Source: Omphalotus guepiniiformis
Lineage: Eukaryota; Basidiomycota; Agaricomycetes; Agaricales; Omphalotaceae
Direction of reading: 5' to 3'
Length of the DNA stretch: 64,000 nt
NCBI GenBank assembly: GCA_028554645.1
Contig: JAQOOI010000054.1
Location: forward strand, 1 to 64,000
Translations under genes and position numbers: made by a program
In this document: positions 33,953 to 45,815 of the stretch, piece after piece
Layout: each line of letters starts with the position of its first letter
Numbering within the stretch: position 1 is the first letter of the stretch
The notes under the pieces: generated by a model
Database searches by the model: none
The model's input: the letters and a program-made list of their open reading frames with translations, nothing else
Told to the model about the DNA's origin: nothing

Positions 33953-34337
33953 TTAGTGTTAGGACTCATCAGCGTATGTTTATGCCACGACCAGCTCAAG
34001 CGCTCGCTGGCACCCTCGAAGATTGATCATCGTATGGTCTTCGTTTACTGTAACATCAGGGACATCGAGGATTCGTGACTCGACCGAAGTGATCTCCAGG
34101 AGACTTGTAAGGATTTGCGGACATGTCACTGACTTCACCAGTTAGTATCTGTACAATGACATACGATTTCCTATGGGTATATAGTACAAAAATCGTATCT
34201 ACCTGCAGTTAACTTAATGAGCTTGAATAACTAAAAAAGCATATCTTATGCTGACGACAAAGAGGTAACCTATATTACACTATATAAATTTTGTGAGAGT
34301 GGAGAGTCCGTGAGTGCTCAATAACCAATGTCCAATG

Positions 34338-35382
34338 CTAATCTTTTTCCCTCTCAAGGGAAGTAATAGGCTTCGCATGCTTTGTTCTAGGTTTAATTTT
34401 GTTTCGCTTCAACGACAACGGTCTGTCTTTACCACGAAGTCTCGAGTACACTCCGCAAGCGTTGCACAACTGATCCCCAGTCTTGCTTCTCCTCCACACC
34501 GACGTGTTGCGTGTGTGACAATGACTACACTCCGGCCCAGTCCCATCCCTCTCCGAATTATCAGAACTCTCATCATCAACGTCCGCGTCGATGAGCTCCT
34601 GAGGACGAAGCTTATTACGCTGTTGAAGGTAAAGACCGCACGCATTACACAACGGCTTCAACGTCGTAGGTTCTCTCCGCCACAGTGGTGTCGATGTCGC
34701 ATGACAATGCGAGCACATTTTTACGCCACTGCCGAGATCGGCACTTCGTCGTCTCGAGTTCCTTCCAGAGTTTGGTGCAACTAGAACAGGCGACGGCGAA
34801 GGGGACGGTGAGGAAATCGTAGAGAGTGGGGAACATGAGGCGGGGAGGTGATGATTAATGACGGGTTTAGATTCGTAAGTGTCTCGTATGCTCGGTAGAA
34901 GCGCTTCGTTCGTCCAAGATGGAAGCGACGATGAAGAGCTGGAGTCAGGCCACTGGGAGGAATGCGAGGACGGCCATACGCCCACGTTTGAAGAGTCATA
35001 CAAGGAACTTTGATGAGAACCTCCTCGATGGTCGGTGGTGCGTAGAGATGCGTCGTATGAATGCATACCCCGTGGATAGGGTACGATTCCTAGAGATTGT
35101 GAGTCATCTGGCCACCCTACAGACATCCCGCGCGGGTGGCGTTGATGGGGAAATGAAGAGGATAAGACACCGTGCTGGCTGGGACCTTCGAACGCAGGAG
35201 ATTGAGCTAAAAGAATTGGTATGTAAACTTCAATGAAGAATAATGAGGCGGCACCACACACCATAATTCCAATACTGCGACGACGTATGGTGATAGGATC
35301 GTACAGGATATGTCTGGCCAGGGTAATCCATATGGTTCTCGTCAAAAGCAAAGATGGTATCGTCTCGAGGGTGAGTGTGCAT
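34338..35382 (-). CDS. GATA-type transcription factor with two zinc fingers
   Basis: Two exons in phase, 35382-35262 and 35206-34338, with a 55-nt intron, give 329 residues from the ATG at 35,382. The N-terminus is Tyr/His/Ser-rich. A Ser/Pro-rich low-complexity middle precedes finger 1 (CSHC-X18-CNAC, about residues 217-242) and finger 2 (CSHC-X17-CNAC, about residues 278-302). A basic C-terminus follows. GATA fingers bind WGATAR sites and act in the nucleus. Loops of 18 and 17 residues in one protein, and no Cys-rich spacer between fingers, argue against the siderophore regulators of the SRE/Fep1 type, which have two 17-residue loops. The target pathway cannot be told from sequence. Confidence 0.85.
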
Positions 35383-38300
35383 GACCAAGTTTATAAGGAA
35401 GATGAGAAAAACAAAGGACCCGTTCCTTATATATGGCTGTAGAAGATAATGAATGATGGATCTGGATGAGGAACGGAGTCTTTAAGTCGGACAAAACTTA
35501 CCGTTTACTGAACAAAATGAAACGACAACGAGTCGTCTCTCGACAACAACGGTACTCTTTTGATGGGGCTGAAATCTGTGCACGTCCATGGACGTTATAA
35601 GACTTGTCGGTAAGCGGCAAGCCCCAGATCTGAGACCAAGTACCATACCAATGTAACATCAATACACGCTCTCCGATTTTGATGTTCACCAAAACAAGAA
35701 GGAAGTGAAAATGTTCAGGTTTGTCACTTCTGTAACGCTCGTTACGCGTGATTGCTATAATTGTTATCCCGGCGTGGTCGGGAAATTGAAATTCGTCAAA
35801 AATTACAAAACGTCAGCTTTTCGGCAGGTTATGCCGACCCAAAAGGGACGCAATTCTCATTTGTTTATAAGCAGATGCTGTGTTTTCAGGGGTATCGAGT
35901 ATGTACCTCCTAATTAGGCAGTCCAACAAACCTGGCCTTCGCAAAGCACTGCGTAGCGTTTGAATGCATAAGCGATACAGTGGAGTTCTGTCAGGCAAGC
36001 AGTTTTGATTCTGATATGCTCGTCTACTATGTAAATACTGGTTTTTGGTAGAGACCATCGACGTTAGTTCACCTCTGGCTCCAGCGCTCGAGATAGATAC
36101 ATATGTGATAAACTTTGGCTTGATAAAGCAAGTCGTCATGCTTTCTTTAGATTGATAGATCGAGTCGCACAATAAATCTCATCAAGGGCACTTGGACTGA
36201 TTTGAGCAGAATCGTTCCTACGGCAACAAATTCCGGATCACAAAGTACAGGAGGCTGAATTCGTGCTGAGACGGCACCGAACAATATGACGACTGACTGA
36301 CTCGAAGCTGGGGACAAGCATGGTTTTTCGCAGCATCTCGCAGCGTTTCTGACAAGCTCCGCAGAAGAAGGTAGTCTGGTGAGCATGCATGGCGAAACTT
36401 ACCGAGACTTCGAAATACATGAATAAAAATCGAATGGGATCAGGGATTCGGCGACTGCGAACAGGTAATTACATTGGTGGCGAGAACTCAGAAAATCCTA
36501 TTTGTGAGATTTCGTGTTACACACAATATGAAACTGCAGCCGACTACATAATTTACGTTGATGGAACACGGGAAACTATCAAAACAAATGTCAGTTGCCC
36601 TCACATTCACTTTCAAAGCATAGCTGAAAGAAACAAAAGTCCCAATAGCCCATCTGATTCTGAGTATATAGCGGTGAATGGTAACAAGCGAGGAAGGCCC
36701 TTCAAATAGGAAAAAGCTGTAGAGTAAAGCTGTAGAAGACCACACACCTTATGAACATATAACATACTACTTTCAGTAAAACACTCGCCGAATAATTTCA
36801 CAGGCACGTAATCGAACAATTGAACAACGCGTGGTCTCGAAACCCAACCTTCCGCAAGTCTAGCCCTTGGGAAGGAGTTTCCAATAACACTGCCGAAAAC
36901 ATCGTCCTTTGGGTTTTCTCACACCAAAAAGATTCCCATATGTCAATTGACGCGTAACCCTATCCGCGGGTTTCGGTGGTGAATTAGACTAATTTCTTCG
37001 AATTGGCCTCGTGTCGTTGCAGGGGGCCACCTCCTCCTCCAGCACGTTCCACCGCATGCAGAACCGAGCATACATAATGCGAACGTTTCGAGTTTTGAGA
37101 TAACCATGAATGATGGGGCTGTGGTGCATTGATGGGTGAAAGGTTTATACTCTTTCGCGGAAAGCTTTCACCGTGATGGTATCAGGTACATACTCATGAA
37201 CTATCTGGATTCTGCGGGATTGTGGGTGAGACATCTATACGAAAAGATGTTGAACAAAGAACCCAGTTCTAATGAATGAAGAACCCGTAGATCGCAAGAC
37301 AAGTCGTTGGAGTGTGTCTCCATATAATGAGAGATAAAGGCACGATAACCCATTAGTACGGTCTTGTGAGCTCCATAGAGGGTAGTGGCGTCGATGAACG
37401 TCGATCACGGATCGGAAAGAATACATATCATGAGGAATATCTGTACGAAATTCGAACGGGACATACGATAGTCCGACCTCAGACCAGTCGAGATAGGCAA
37501 AATCAGCATATAGAGTTCAGTTGGATGCAATGACGTTGCCAAGTCTAGAGCTTGAAACTTGGGAAATGAGATGAGGCGCATCACAGTCGCATTGCCTATG
37601 GGAAAGTTGATGCAAAGTGTTGGTAATCGGTAATATACCGCCATGGAGGCGCGCAGAAGCTACGAGTGCTACTGGAAAAAAGATCTTGTGGGTGTAAGCG
37701 ACTCGCTCGCATTGAGACAGAGACGCGCTTACCTTCATGACCCTTACTTTAGAACCCGTCTGATGATGAGTAAGAGAGTTTAAACGTTCAAACGTTACAA
37801 GACGTTCACTACCGATCAACCTGCAGAATCGACAAGGCGGTACGACTCGTGGCCTTCGACTGCTTGCGCTTCGTCCTTTCTCAGCGCTAGATTTCGTAGC
37901 AAGATGACGGCCCGGGGAAAATCAATGGCGGCGGCCTGGAGCCATGATACAGCTACCTGCAAAGGCCCGGGAACTCCGCTGCTCAAGGAGAGATACGATA
38001 AGTGCGCAAATACTATTGTCAGGACTTACGGCTTCCAGTGGATTCAAGACGGACAAAGTCACAATCATGGGGAGGTGGAAAAAAATCGATTGCTCCGGAA
38101 GACACATAGCAACCCTACGGCCCCCCTTCCAACCTTCCCCCCAAAACTTGAGTCTTGTGGCCAAAGATATCCGATGTCACTGGCACGATATCTGTTTGAA
38201 GTCGTACGCGTAAGCGCTAAGCAGTTGGAGGAACCCTTCGGAAAATCGGTAAAACGGAAAAGTTGTCGTGCAAGCTGACTGACTGAATTGCTGACTGATA

Positions 38301-38640
38301 CGAAGTATGGTTCAGAATCAAAGTATTTCACCGACCGTCAACGTGTCGAAATGATCTCTTTGAGAACTTGGAGATTTTGTTTGTAGAGGCTCGGGGCCGT
38401 TTGGAATAAACCTGGGGATGTCGATGATTTCTTGACGACGGTCGCTGTAGTGGTGAGTGAAAAAAGGACAGGCGTTACAAGGCGTTACACTAGTCACCTC
38501 TCTCCTGAGCTGTGACACTGGTGATTCGTGATCATGAATCAGAACGCCAATAGTGACCCAAACTGCACCAACGATTCTATCTTTTCCTTTAATCTGGCCA
38601 ACATACTCCAATTTCATCACGATGTCTCTATTGATTTGAC
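35383..38640. other. About 3.2 kb without a recognised gene
   Basis: Open frames exist, but none has a family or convincing introns. The plus-strand frame 36,389-36,709 (GGENSENPICEISCYTQYE and a basic end) and the plus-strand frame 37,904-38,278 are the most protein-like. A short tandem GGCGTTACAA-GGCGTTACA lies near 38,472. Nothing else stands out. Confidence 0.3.
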
Positions 38641-38649
38641 TACTATACA

Positions 38650-39722
38650 AAGGGCGGGAAGACTTTCAAGAATCAAGTCGGAAGAGCTCCTGGCTGAAGG
38701 AATTTGTCGAAGAGAGAAAGGATTCATCTGAAGACTACGACCATACGATTCTGTCCACGCTGGCTGCTGATATTCTTGAACGCCGAGATAGATTATCAGG
38801 GATCCGTTTTCGAGAGCGATGGGCGACACTGTTGGCGACGATCTGCGCGTTGGGCATGTGGATGATATATGTCAGATTGTGGTATACCGATATTCTTCCA
38901 GCTTTCAAATTTCAGTCGTTATCATGCAGCGTGTGGCCCGCAGAAGGCAGCGAGAGGTGTAACCAGTACTTCTTTGTCCGATCCGGTCAGTACTAGTGGT
39001 TATATGCGTCAATTCAAAGCCATTCGTCTCATGTACTTTGAACATTTAGCATCCTTTTTGTTCGCTGCATAGTGCAGGTGTGGGATAGTAGAAAAGGTGA
39101 CGATGACAGTGAGTCTTTGCAGTTCGGATACTGTCGCGTCGTTGTACGATTTTTCTGTGCTAGAACGAAGTCTTCAATAGCTGCTTCCGCAACAATGAAG
39201 ATGTTAAGAAGGCCATTTATTCGTGATCTTATGCAACGATACGACGAGTCATCCTCCTTCAAGTAGCGCGAGCTACCCCTCGGCGTCAATTGCCCTCGAG
39301 TAACGGCAGTCCTCAGCACCGGGCACTAACACCGACGCTGAAGCAACAACTATCCCTTTCAACCTCGAGTACAAGCGAGCATCAGAGTAACGAAATCTCA
39401 GAAACGGTCGATAAACTCGCCGATGCTGTACTCGTCGAAGAGTATTCATCGCGATATGCCATGATCTGCGAAAACTGTTTCTCGCACGATGGGTTCGCCA
39501 AAGAGAGTGTGTGAGAGGAGGATACAAGTGATTCTCTTCAGCTCTCCCAGTACTCGAGCAGAATACGTTTGCCTAGAGTGCAATCACCTCAATCCCTCTA
39601 AACAATGCAAGGACAAGGGCACTGGCCTCGTTTCTGTCTTGCCTTTGACGTCACCCGCGGACCCTTCTATCAGGCAAGGCTGTTACCCCGCAGTCCGACT
39701 CATCAAGCTGCGGAAGAAATAG
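38650..39722 (+). pseudogene. Lunapark-family ER-junction protein, frameshifted
   Basis: Collinear plus-strand pieces match Lunapark (yeast Lnp1), which stabilises three-way junctions of the endoplasmic reticulum. An N-terminal helix with HTILSTLAADILERRDRLS leads into a membrane hairpin (ATLLATICALGMWMIYV, about 38,810-38,875). Then come VRCIVQVWDSRKGDDD (about 39,060), VKKAIYS and RDLMQRYDES (about 39,200-39,255). The zinc-ribbon part follows with DKLADAVL, SSRYAMICENCF (about 39,450) and YVCLECNHLNPS (about 39,565), giving the two Cys pairs. Frame changes near 39,215 and 39,258 are not explained by GT-AG introns, and no start Met is seen. Other gaps may be real introns. An assembly error in a true gene is the alternative. 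Confidence 0.6.
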
Positions 39723-40564
39723 CAAGCATGACAGATGACTTGGAAGGCTGATTCTTATCGCAAAGAGTCTAAATAGTATAATAGTATGACGATCCAGGAT
39801 GGACTGGGGATCTCATTAAGTGTGCGTGGATCTTCTCTTGCCCTGTGATCGACGTGGAACCACAGATGTTTATCGTAGGTTTCCTTTGACGGCGGACGCT
39901 CTCCTCGAGCACAAGGAGGGTCGGCTGAAAAATGGCCTTGGTGTACTGTTTCCCTGCTATATCAGAACATCTCATTTTGATTGATATACTACTTTGCGTC
40001 ATGTGCAAAGCACAAGGAGTTCACATTTCCTGGAATCTGGGGTCACAGTCGGTCTTCACGCTACCTCAACGGTGGCTGTGCCCTGACCGTGCCTACACTT
40101 ATGCACACTTTGCAGTTTGTCAGACAAAGCTGACCTTGCGAATGAAAATGGAAATGGAAATGAAACAGGATCACGATGTGGGTACTCCTGGGGTGCTCTT
40201 CGAGATGTTCGCCACGGCGAAAATTCTTCCGAACAATTTCGTAATTTACAGAGGGGTTTGTACACAGCTGCACGTTAGCGATGAGATTCTTTTGAAAGTA
40301 AAGTTTCGCTAATATCTTGAAAGTTGATTTTTGGTAGTTTAGGAGAAATCTTTTGGAAATATCTTCAAAGATAAATATTTTCCTAATATCTTGAAACTCA
40401 CTTTTAAGATTCTTTCAAAACCTGTGACTTTGCATAAACTCTTAAGAGAAAAAATATTGGATTTCTTTCAACGTGTATATTTATAAGCAGCTGTCACACA
40501 AATAAAGCAATCTCGTCCGGATGACGCTATACAAATGAGTAAGTGCTTCTGACTGTTACACGGC
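39723..40564. other. Spacer, AT-rich at 40,300-40,500
   Basis: No gene recognised. From about 40,300 to 40,480 the sequence is AT-rich with a repeated CTAATATCTTGAAA block (40,308 and 40,382). This could be the terminal region of the mobile unit whose transposase ends at 40,565, but no inverted partner is certain. Confidence 0.3.
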
Positions 40565-43500
40565 CTACGTGTTAGAATGATAGCTGTAAAAACGGCTCCC
40601 TTGTACACTATTAGATTCGTCCTCTGACAATGCTTGCGATCCGGAATTCATACTCAGGCTGGTGTATTGCCAACGCGTCGCTGCTGAAACGGGTGGTGCG
40701 GGTGATCTATTTGATGACAGTGCATGTTCGCTCTGCAAAGCATCCCACACTTGCCGGCTTGAATACATGAGTGAGACTTGATCAGAGAGAGCTGAAGGTG
40801 GCCTTGGGGCTAGGGGTAATTGTGAAGGAGCATGTGCAGGGGAGGGAATGGTGCTAGACCTGTGAGATGAGAGTAATGGCACTGTTCGTGCTGCCAAAAC
40901 ATTTGATGTCGGGGTGGATATCTTCTTCGATTGAGTCTTCTTCCGAAGATCGATTTCTGCCGCGACCGAATCTTCGATAATCTTCTCTCGATTGAGCGAG
41001 TCTACCTTCGGTCGGAGGGGCATCAGATAAGCCGCACTTCGCATTTGAGCCGTGTTAAGGATCAAGTCGTTATGTCGTCCACGGTGCTCAACAGCCAGTG
41101 CTTTCTCCTCACTTTCCTCACGCTCAAGCATGCATTTTGCACTTCGCGTGACGGGGCAGTGATGATCAACACAGTTGTGCTGTACGTTGGCAACACATTG
41201 AACATTCTATCAATACCTTAGCATAAATATGATGTCTATAATGTCAAGAATACCTTGGATGCCACTAAGATGCACTCATTGACCAATTCCAGCGTGCGCA
41301 TATGGTACTTGGCATGGACTTCTCCAGTAATGGCCCACTGTACAGTGAGGAAGTCTGCACGGTCAGCATTTGAGTTGCCTAGTGATGACCTCACAACCTG
41401 TAGGATTTCAATGACCTTTCCTAGACGTGGCCGCTCAGATCCTGGTATGTCAAACACCACCCAGTTACCGTTGTAGCAAATATCGCCACTCTGTGCAACT
41501 ACTCCTTCACACACGCGGAACAAACTTGAATGGCGATTAAGGTCGGCAATATACTTTGCTGACTCAGTCCTAGACACAGGTTTTTCTGAGCTGATCTTTC
41601 CAACACACTGGCCTTGACAAAACTAGTTAATGACCATACTCGGGCTTGTGTTTATTTTGCTTACCAGGCAATGTCGAAGCACAGTCCAACGAATCCTCCA
41701 AGCCCAGTACCTGGTAGCCGAAATCAAGTATCTTTGACAGGGAACGAACGGAACCTGATACTGCAAGCCAATCACTTGACGTTATTTCTTGCACATGTGA
41801 GTCCAGGGTCATTGCTTTGGAACCAGGTTTCGCGATGTATCCTCCCTTTAACAGATGCCGGATACGATTGCCTCGAGCCATTCGATGTGCAATATCCTTG
41901 GATGGCGCATGTCTGTTGCTATGCACACTACACGCACGAATAAGCGCATTGAAGGACTCAAAGCCTTCAGTTGCAAATAACATAGGTGGGCCAAACCGTC
42001 GAATATGGTCGGGAAGATGGAGAATGACATGGAACTTGGGTTTGTTAAACCAACGGGGTGTCAACTTGCACGTACAATCGAGAAAATGATCAATTGCACG
42101 CTGCAGCTCCTCCTGATTCAACTCACGTAAGTTATGCAAGCCCAGAGATGAAAATTACACAATACGCGCCATATAGACATCAATATCATGTATTTCTGGC
42201 TGCCAGGCTAACGTCACAACAGCACTAAGAGAATGCCAGAGAGCCATCTGATCGTTAGAGATCAATCCCTGTAGTGCAAACGGTGCGGCCTGTGCGATTG
42301 CTCGAAAATCACGACCAGTTAATGATCCTGCGTAATTAACAAGAGTCGATCCAGCTAGACGAGGGATGCCAAGGCCCGAAGTGTTGAACGATGAAAGCCG
42401 TGCAATGAGCAAGTTGCTATCCTTCTTGGTGCGTGCCACTGCATCCCGCCAGAAATACTTCACAAACCCCAGAAGGATGACGTGTAGTATCTCAACAGGT
42501 GTGTCTGAATGTGGATCAAGGCCTAAAATGGCCAATCAATTAAAACATCATCAGATTTGGAGTTCGTCTTACCTTTGATTCGCCATACTGGGCTGGTAGT
42601 CTCTGCAGGAAACTCGGCCTTCAGTTTTGCTAGATCGCGCTCCTTTTCAGCCACAGGTCTGCCTCTGCGGGTGGTGATGTCAGCCATCTGCTTCACGAAA
42701 CCTTCTAAATATGTATCCTTGATCCCGGACGCTGTCTTCTGACGTTTATATGCTGCCATCCCTCCAACGCGTGAGGCCAAGGCAAACTGTGATCGCAGTT
42801 CTTCACAAGTTTCTTGTTTTTGGCGTGGGCGAGCTCGCTAGAGAAATGTTTGTTTATTTAAGAATGCAATGGGTTGAAAGGGCACCTTACGGTCACAAAC
42901 TGCTTCACGCGGGCAAGCATATCGTTCATTGATTCAACACCTTTCTTCTTTTTCCGTTCTGTACTTCCCGCTGACGATGCCACAGATACATTATCGGTTG
43001 AGTCATCCACAAATCCATTCGCAACTGCAGAATCTTCCTCGTCTTCAGGAGTGCCTTGCACCCAGCAAACCCTGCAGAAGAATCGTCCTCGGAAACCAAT
43101 GTGACAGGCAAATTCACTTTGCATAGGGTTGTCGCCGAGCATTGCTAGCACAGATGGGATGAGTAGAACCATATCGTTAGCTATGCAGTCCCAGGCCCAT
43201 ATTCCATCTCGTTGGCCTGCTCTAAATACCACAGTAATCAGTATTCAGGAAGCAGAATCACATGTAGACATAGCATACTCCAATTGTTCGACAATACCAT
43301 CTAACATTTCCAATGGCGGTGCAGTGTTTGACGTGCATAGAAAATGGATGTTGGACTCTTGATGTACATAACGTCGCGGAAGACCAGCTGCAGTGAACAG
43401 GAACGAATTGTGTTTGTTCCATTTTTTGGAAACGTTTCCTGATGTATCGTCACAGTAGAGCCACACCGGGAATGCCATAACTCGCTTTCCTTGGCTTTGA

Positions 43501-44133
43501 ACCCGCCAGTGGTTGCCAACCTGAGGATCGGTATGTCTCCATGGTGCAAACTCCCCCGAAGATAACTCTTCGCCTGTCACAGTTAAGTTAGCATCTCACT
43601 GTTTGCATTACAGAATAAAGCTCACCAATTATGTTGTGAGGACTGGGCAAGTTGCGTGACTGGTGAAATTGCTGGAGCTGTGGATACGAGAGTAAGAAAT
43701 GCGACTGGTGAATCTCAGACGTCTTTGAGCTCTGAACAATCCACGATCGAATACCGGTTTTAGAATCGGTGTGGACTTTCATCGCCCAAACCTTTGCCCA
43801 GAACTGACCGTCCCTCTGAAACCAGCGAATTGGCATGCAAACATCACCATTACTCATGAGTGAGGGCTCAAAGACATAAAAATCCTGCTCAGAAATCCTA
43901 ACCATTGGAGTGACAAGATGCGGATCCATTTCATCACGCCATCGTTCTGCTTGCCATGCCTGAGACAGCTTTGAACGTGAATCCTCCGGGTAAAAGTGTA
44001 GTTTATCTCGGACTTGAGGATTGGCCATTTCCTATAGAGACGTGCATGAGCTTGTATTGGAGGCCAGAATTCTGGTCAAAGTACTTGTCGTAGTATCGCA
44101 GCGAAATTGTTCACATAATACACATGGCCAATA

Positions 44134-44490
44134 TGCTGTTTAATAGTGTCAAAAAATAATTTTAGCACAAACTTCTATAAACATCATATCTCTCTTAGTC
44201 TTGGCTGTATACAAACCCTTGATCACACAATAGCAGATGGTGCTCACAATATTGCAGTTGTTGCTCACACAATGGCTGGTAGTGCGTGCACTAGGACAGA
44301 TAGTGCTCACACAATGGCAAGTAGTGCTCGCGCTATGATAGCTAGTGTTCGCGCTATGGCAGATAGTGCACGCGCGATCTTATATTGCTGGAAAATAACT
44401 TCAGAAAGGTGACTATTAAGTGGTGTTCTAGATCAAAGCAAGCATTAAGCAAATGTGTAACACCTCATACAACTTAGCCAGATAAGATAA
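44134..44490 (+). repeat. Left terminal inverted repeat of copy 1, with 21-bp subrepeats
   Basis: Pairs with about 46,330-46,687. Within it, at about 44,240-44,370, units of about 21 bp alternate CACAC-ATGGC and CGCGCTATGGC. The plus reading gives a heptad-like Ala/Met/Ser repeat, but this is more likely a transposase-binding array than protein. Confidence 0.75.
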
Positions 44491-45596
44491 TATTGAGATA
44501 AGTGATGCTTATCTCAATTATCTTATCACATTTATATGACCACATGACCACTTTGTTGGTCTTTATTAGCATCACAGGGCTCTGGTCCTATAAAAGTAGC
44601 TTAAATTTATCTATCTGTATAGCATATGTAGACTGAATATATCTGTGTTGTGCTCACAGATGATAGATAAGTTATAACTCAATATACAGATAATACTAAC
44701 TAGTATTATCTCTTATAAGTGTGGTCAACTATTAAGATGTGATATTCTAGATCAAAGCATATTAAGCAAATGAGTGGGCAGAGCTATAAGAATATCCCAA
44801 GTATCCTAGATGAAGGCAGAGACTAAAGTGAATCAAAACAAACACTCTATCTTTTGTCCATAAATCAAGTCCAGTACTAGTGGCATGATCCAATTTCATT
44901 TTGTTATTGAATTAGAGCATATTCGAACCAATGTAAGATCATAAAGTATGATTATCACAAAATACAGATTTACATGAAATATGTTCATTATGAATTGTAT
45001 AATAGATTATACATCTTGTAAGTGAACATGAATTCTCAAAAGTAACAGTGCCAGCTTGGTATTCTCCCTTTCATCATTGCTCCTCTGTTTTATCTCTACA
45101 GCTAGCCTGTGTAAAGTGAAAGTGGTCAGTATCCTCTGCAACTGTCAATTTGATTCCTGCAGAATGAAATTTTATCTCATTCAATGAACTTGAACTTGAA
45201 GTACTAACAACAAGTACTAATCACTGTATATTGAAACTAACAAGCTTGAATAATAATTTTCTATACACTAATGATTTACTATAAGATCATTTAAATGTTA
45301 TATCACTGGTCTTACATTGGTCTGAATATGCTCTATTCCTGATCAGTGATATTAATGACATTAGAGTTGGCTTAAGTATTCCATCCTGGATATTTGCAAG
45401 TTTATCTTCAATACTATCATGGAGTGTAGTCATACTAGCCAAACAAGTTGACTTTCATATCTAGACAGAAAATTGGGCTGAATCTACAATCAGACATATT
45501 GATATGATATGAAATTAACTATAGATGCTACACACCAGTTTTGCTATCAAAGTCAGAGTTGGGAATATTATGATCTTGTTTGCACATCTGAGATTG

Positions 45597-45815
45597 CTAG
45601 TATACACCATCAGATTTTCTTGATTCATGCTCTAAGTCAGACTCCCTGGGCAGGTTGATCTCTGCACAAATTAATTTAGAGCCCAAAATATGATATAAAA
45701 ATTGCCAAAAAAAAGTTAACATTCTATTGGACACAAGAAGTCCATTATATGCATGCTTGAAAGTCAATTGATCTTGTCCACAAATCATACACTCTATGAC
45801 ATTGTATTTTGTCAA
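45597..45815 (-). other. Longest interior frame of TIR copy 1 (same frame at 50,067-50,285)
   Basis: A 72-residue frame with a CMIC pair and an amphipathic middle, identical in both element copies. Identity follows from the young age of the copies and is not evidence of selection. No domain or promoter is recognisable, so I do not call it a gene. Confidence 0.3.

Noticed and set aside
44146..44412. Ala/Met/Ser heptad-like protein at the element ends
   Set aside because: It comes from the 21-bp subterminal DNA repeats present at all four ends of the TIR elements; a binding array is more likely than a coiled-coil gene.
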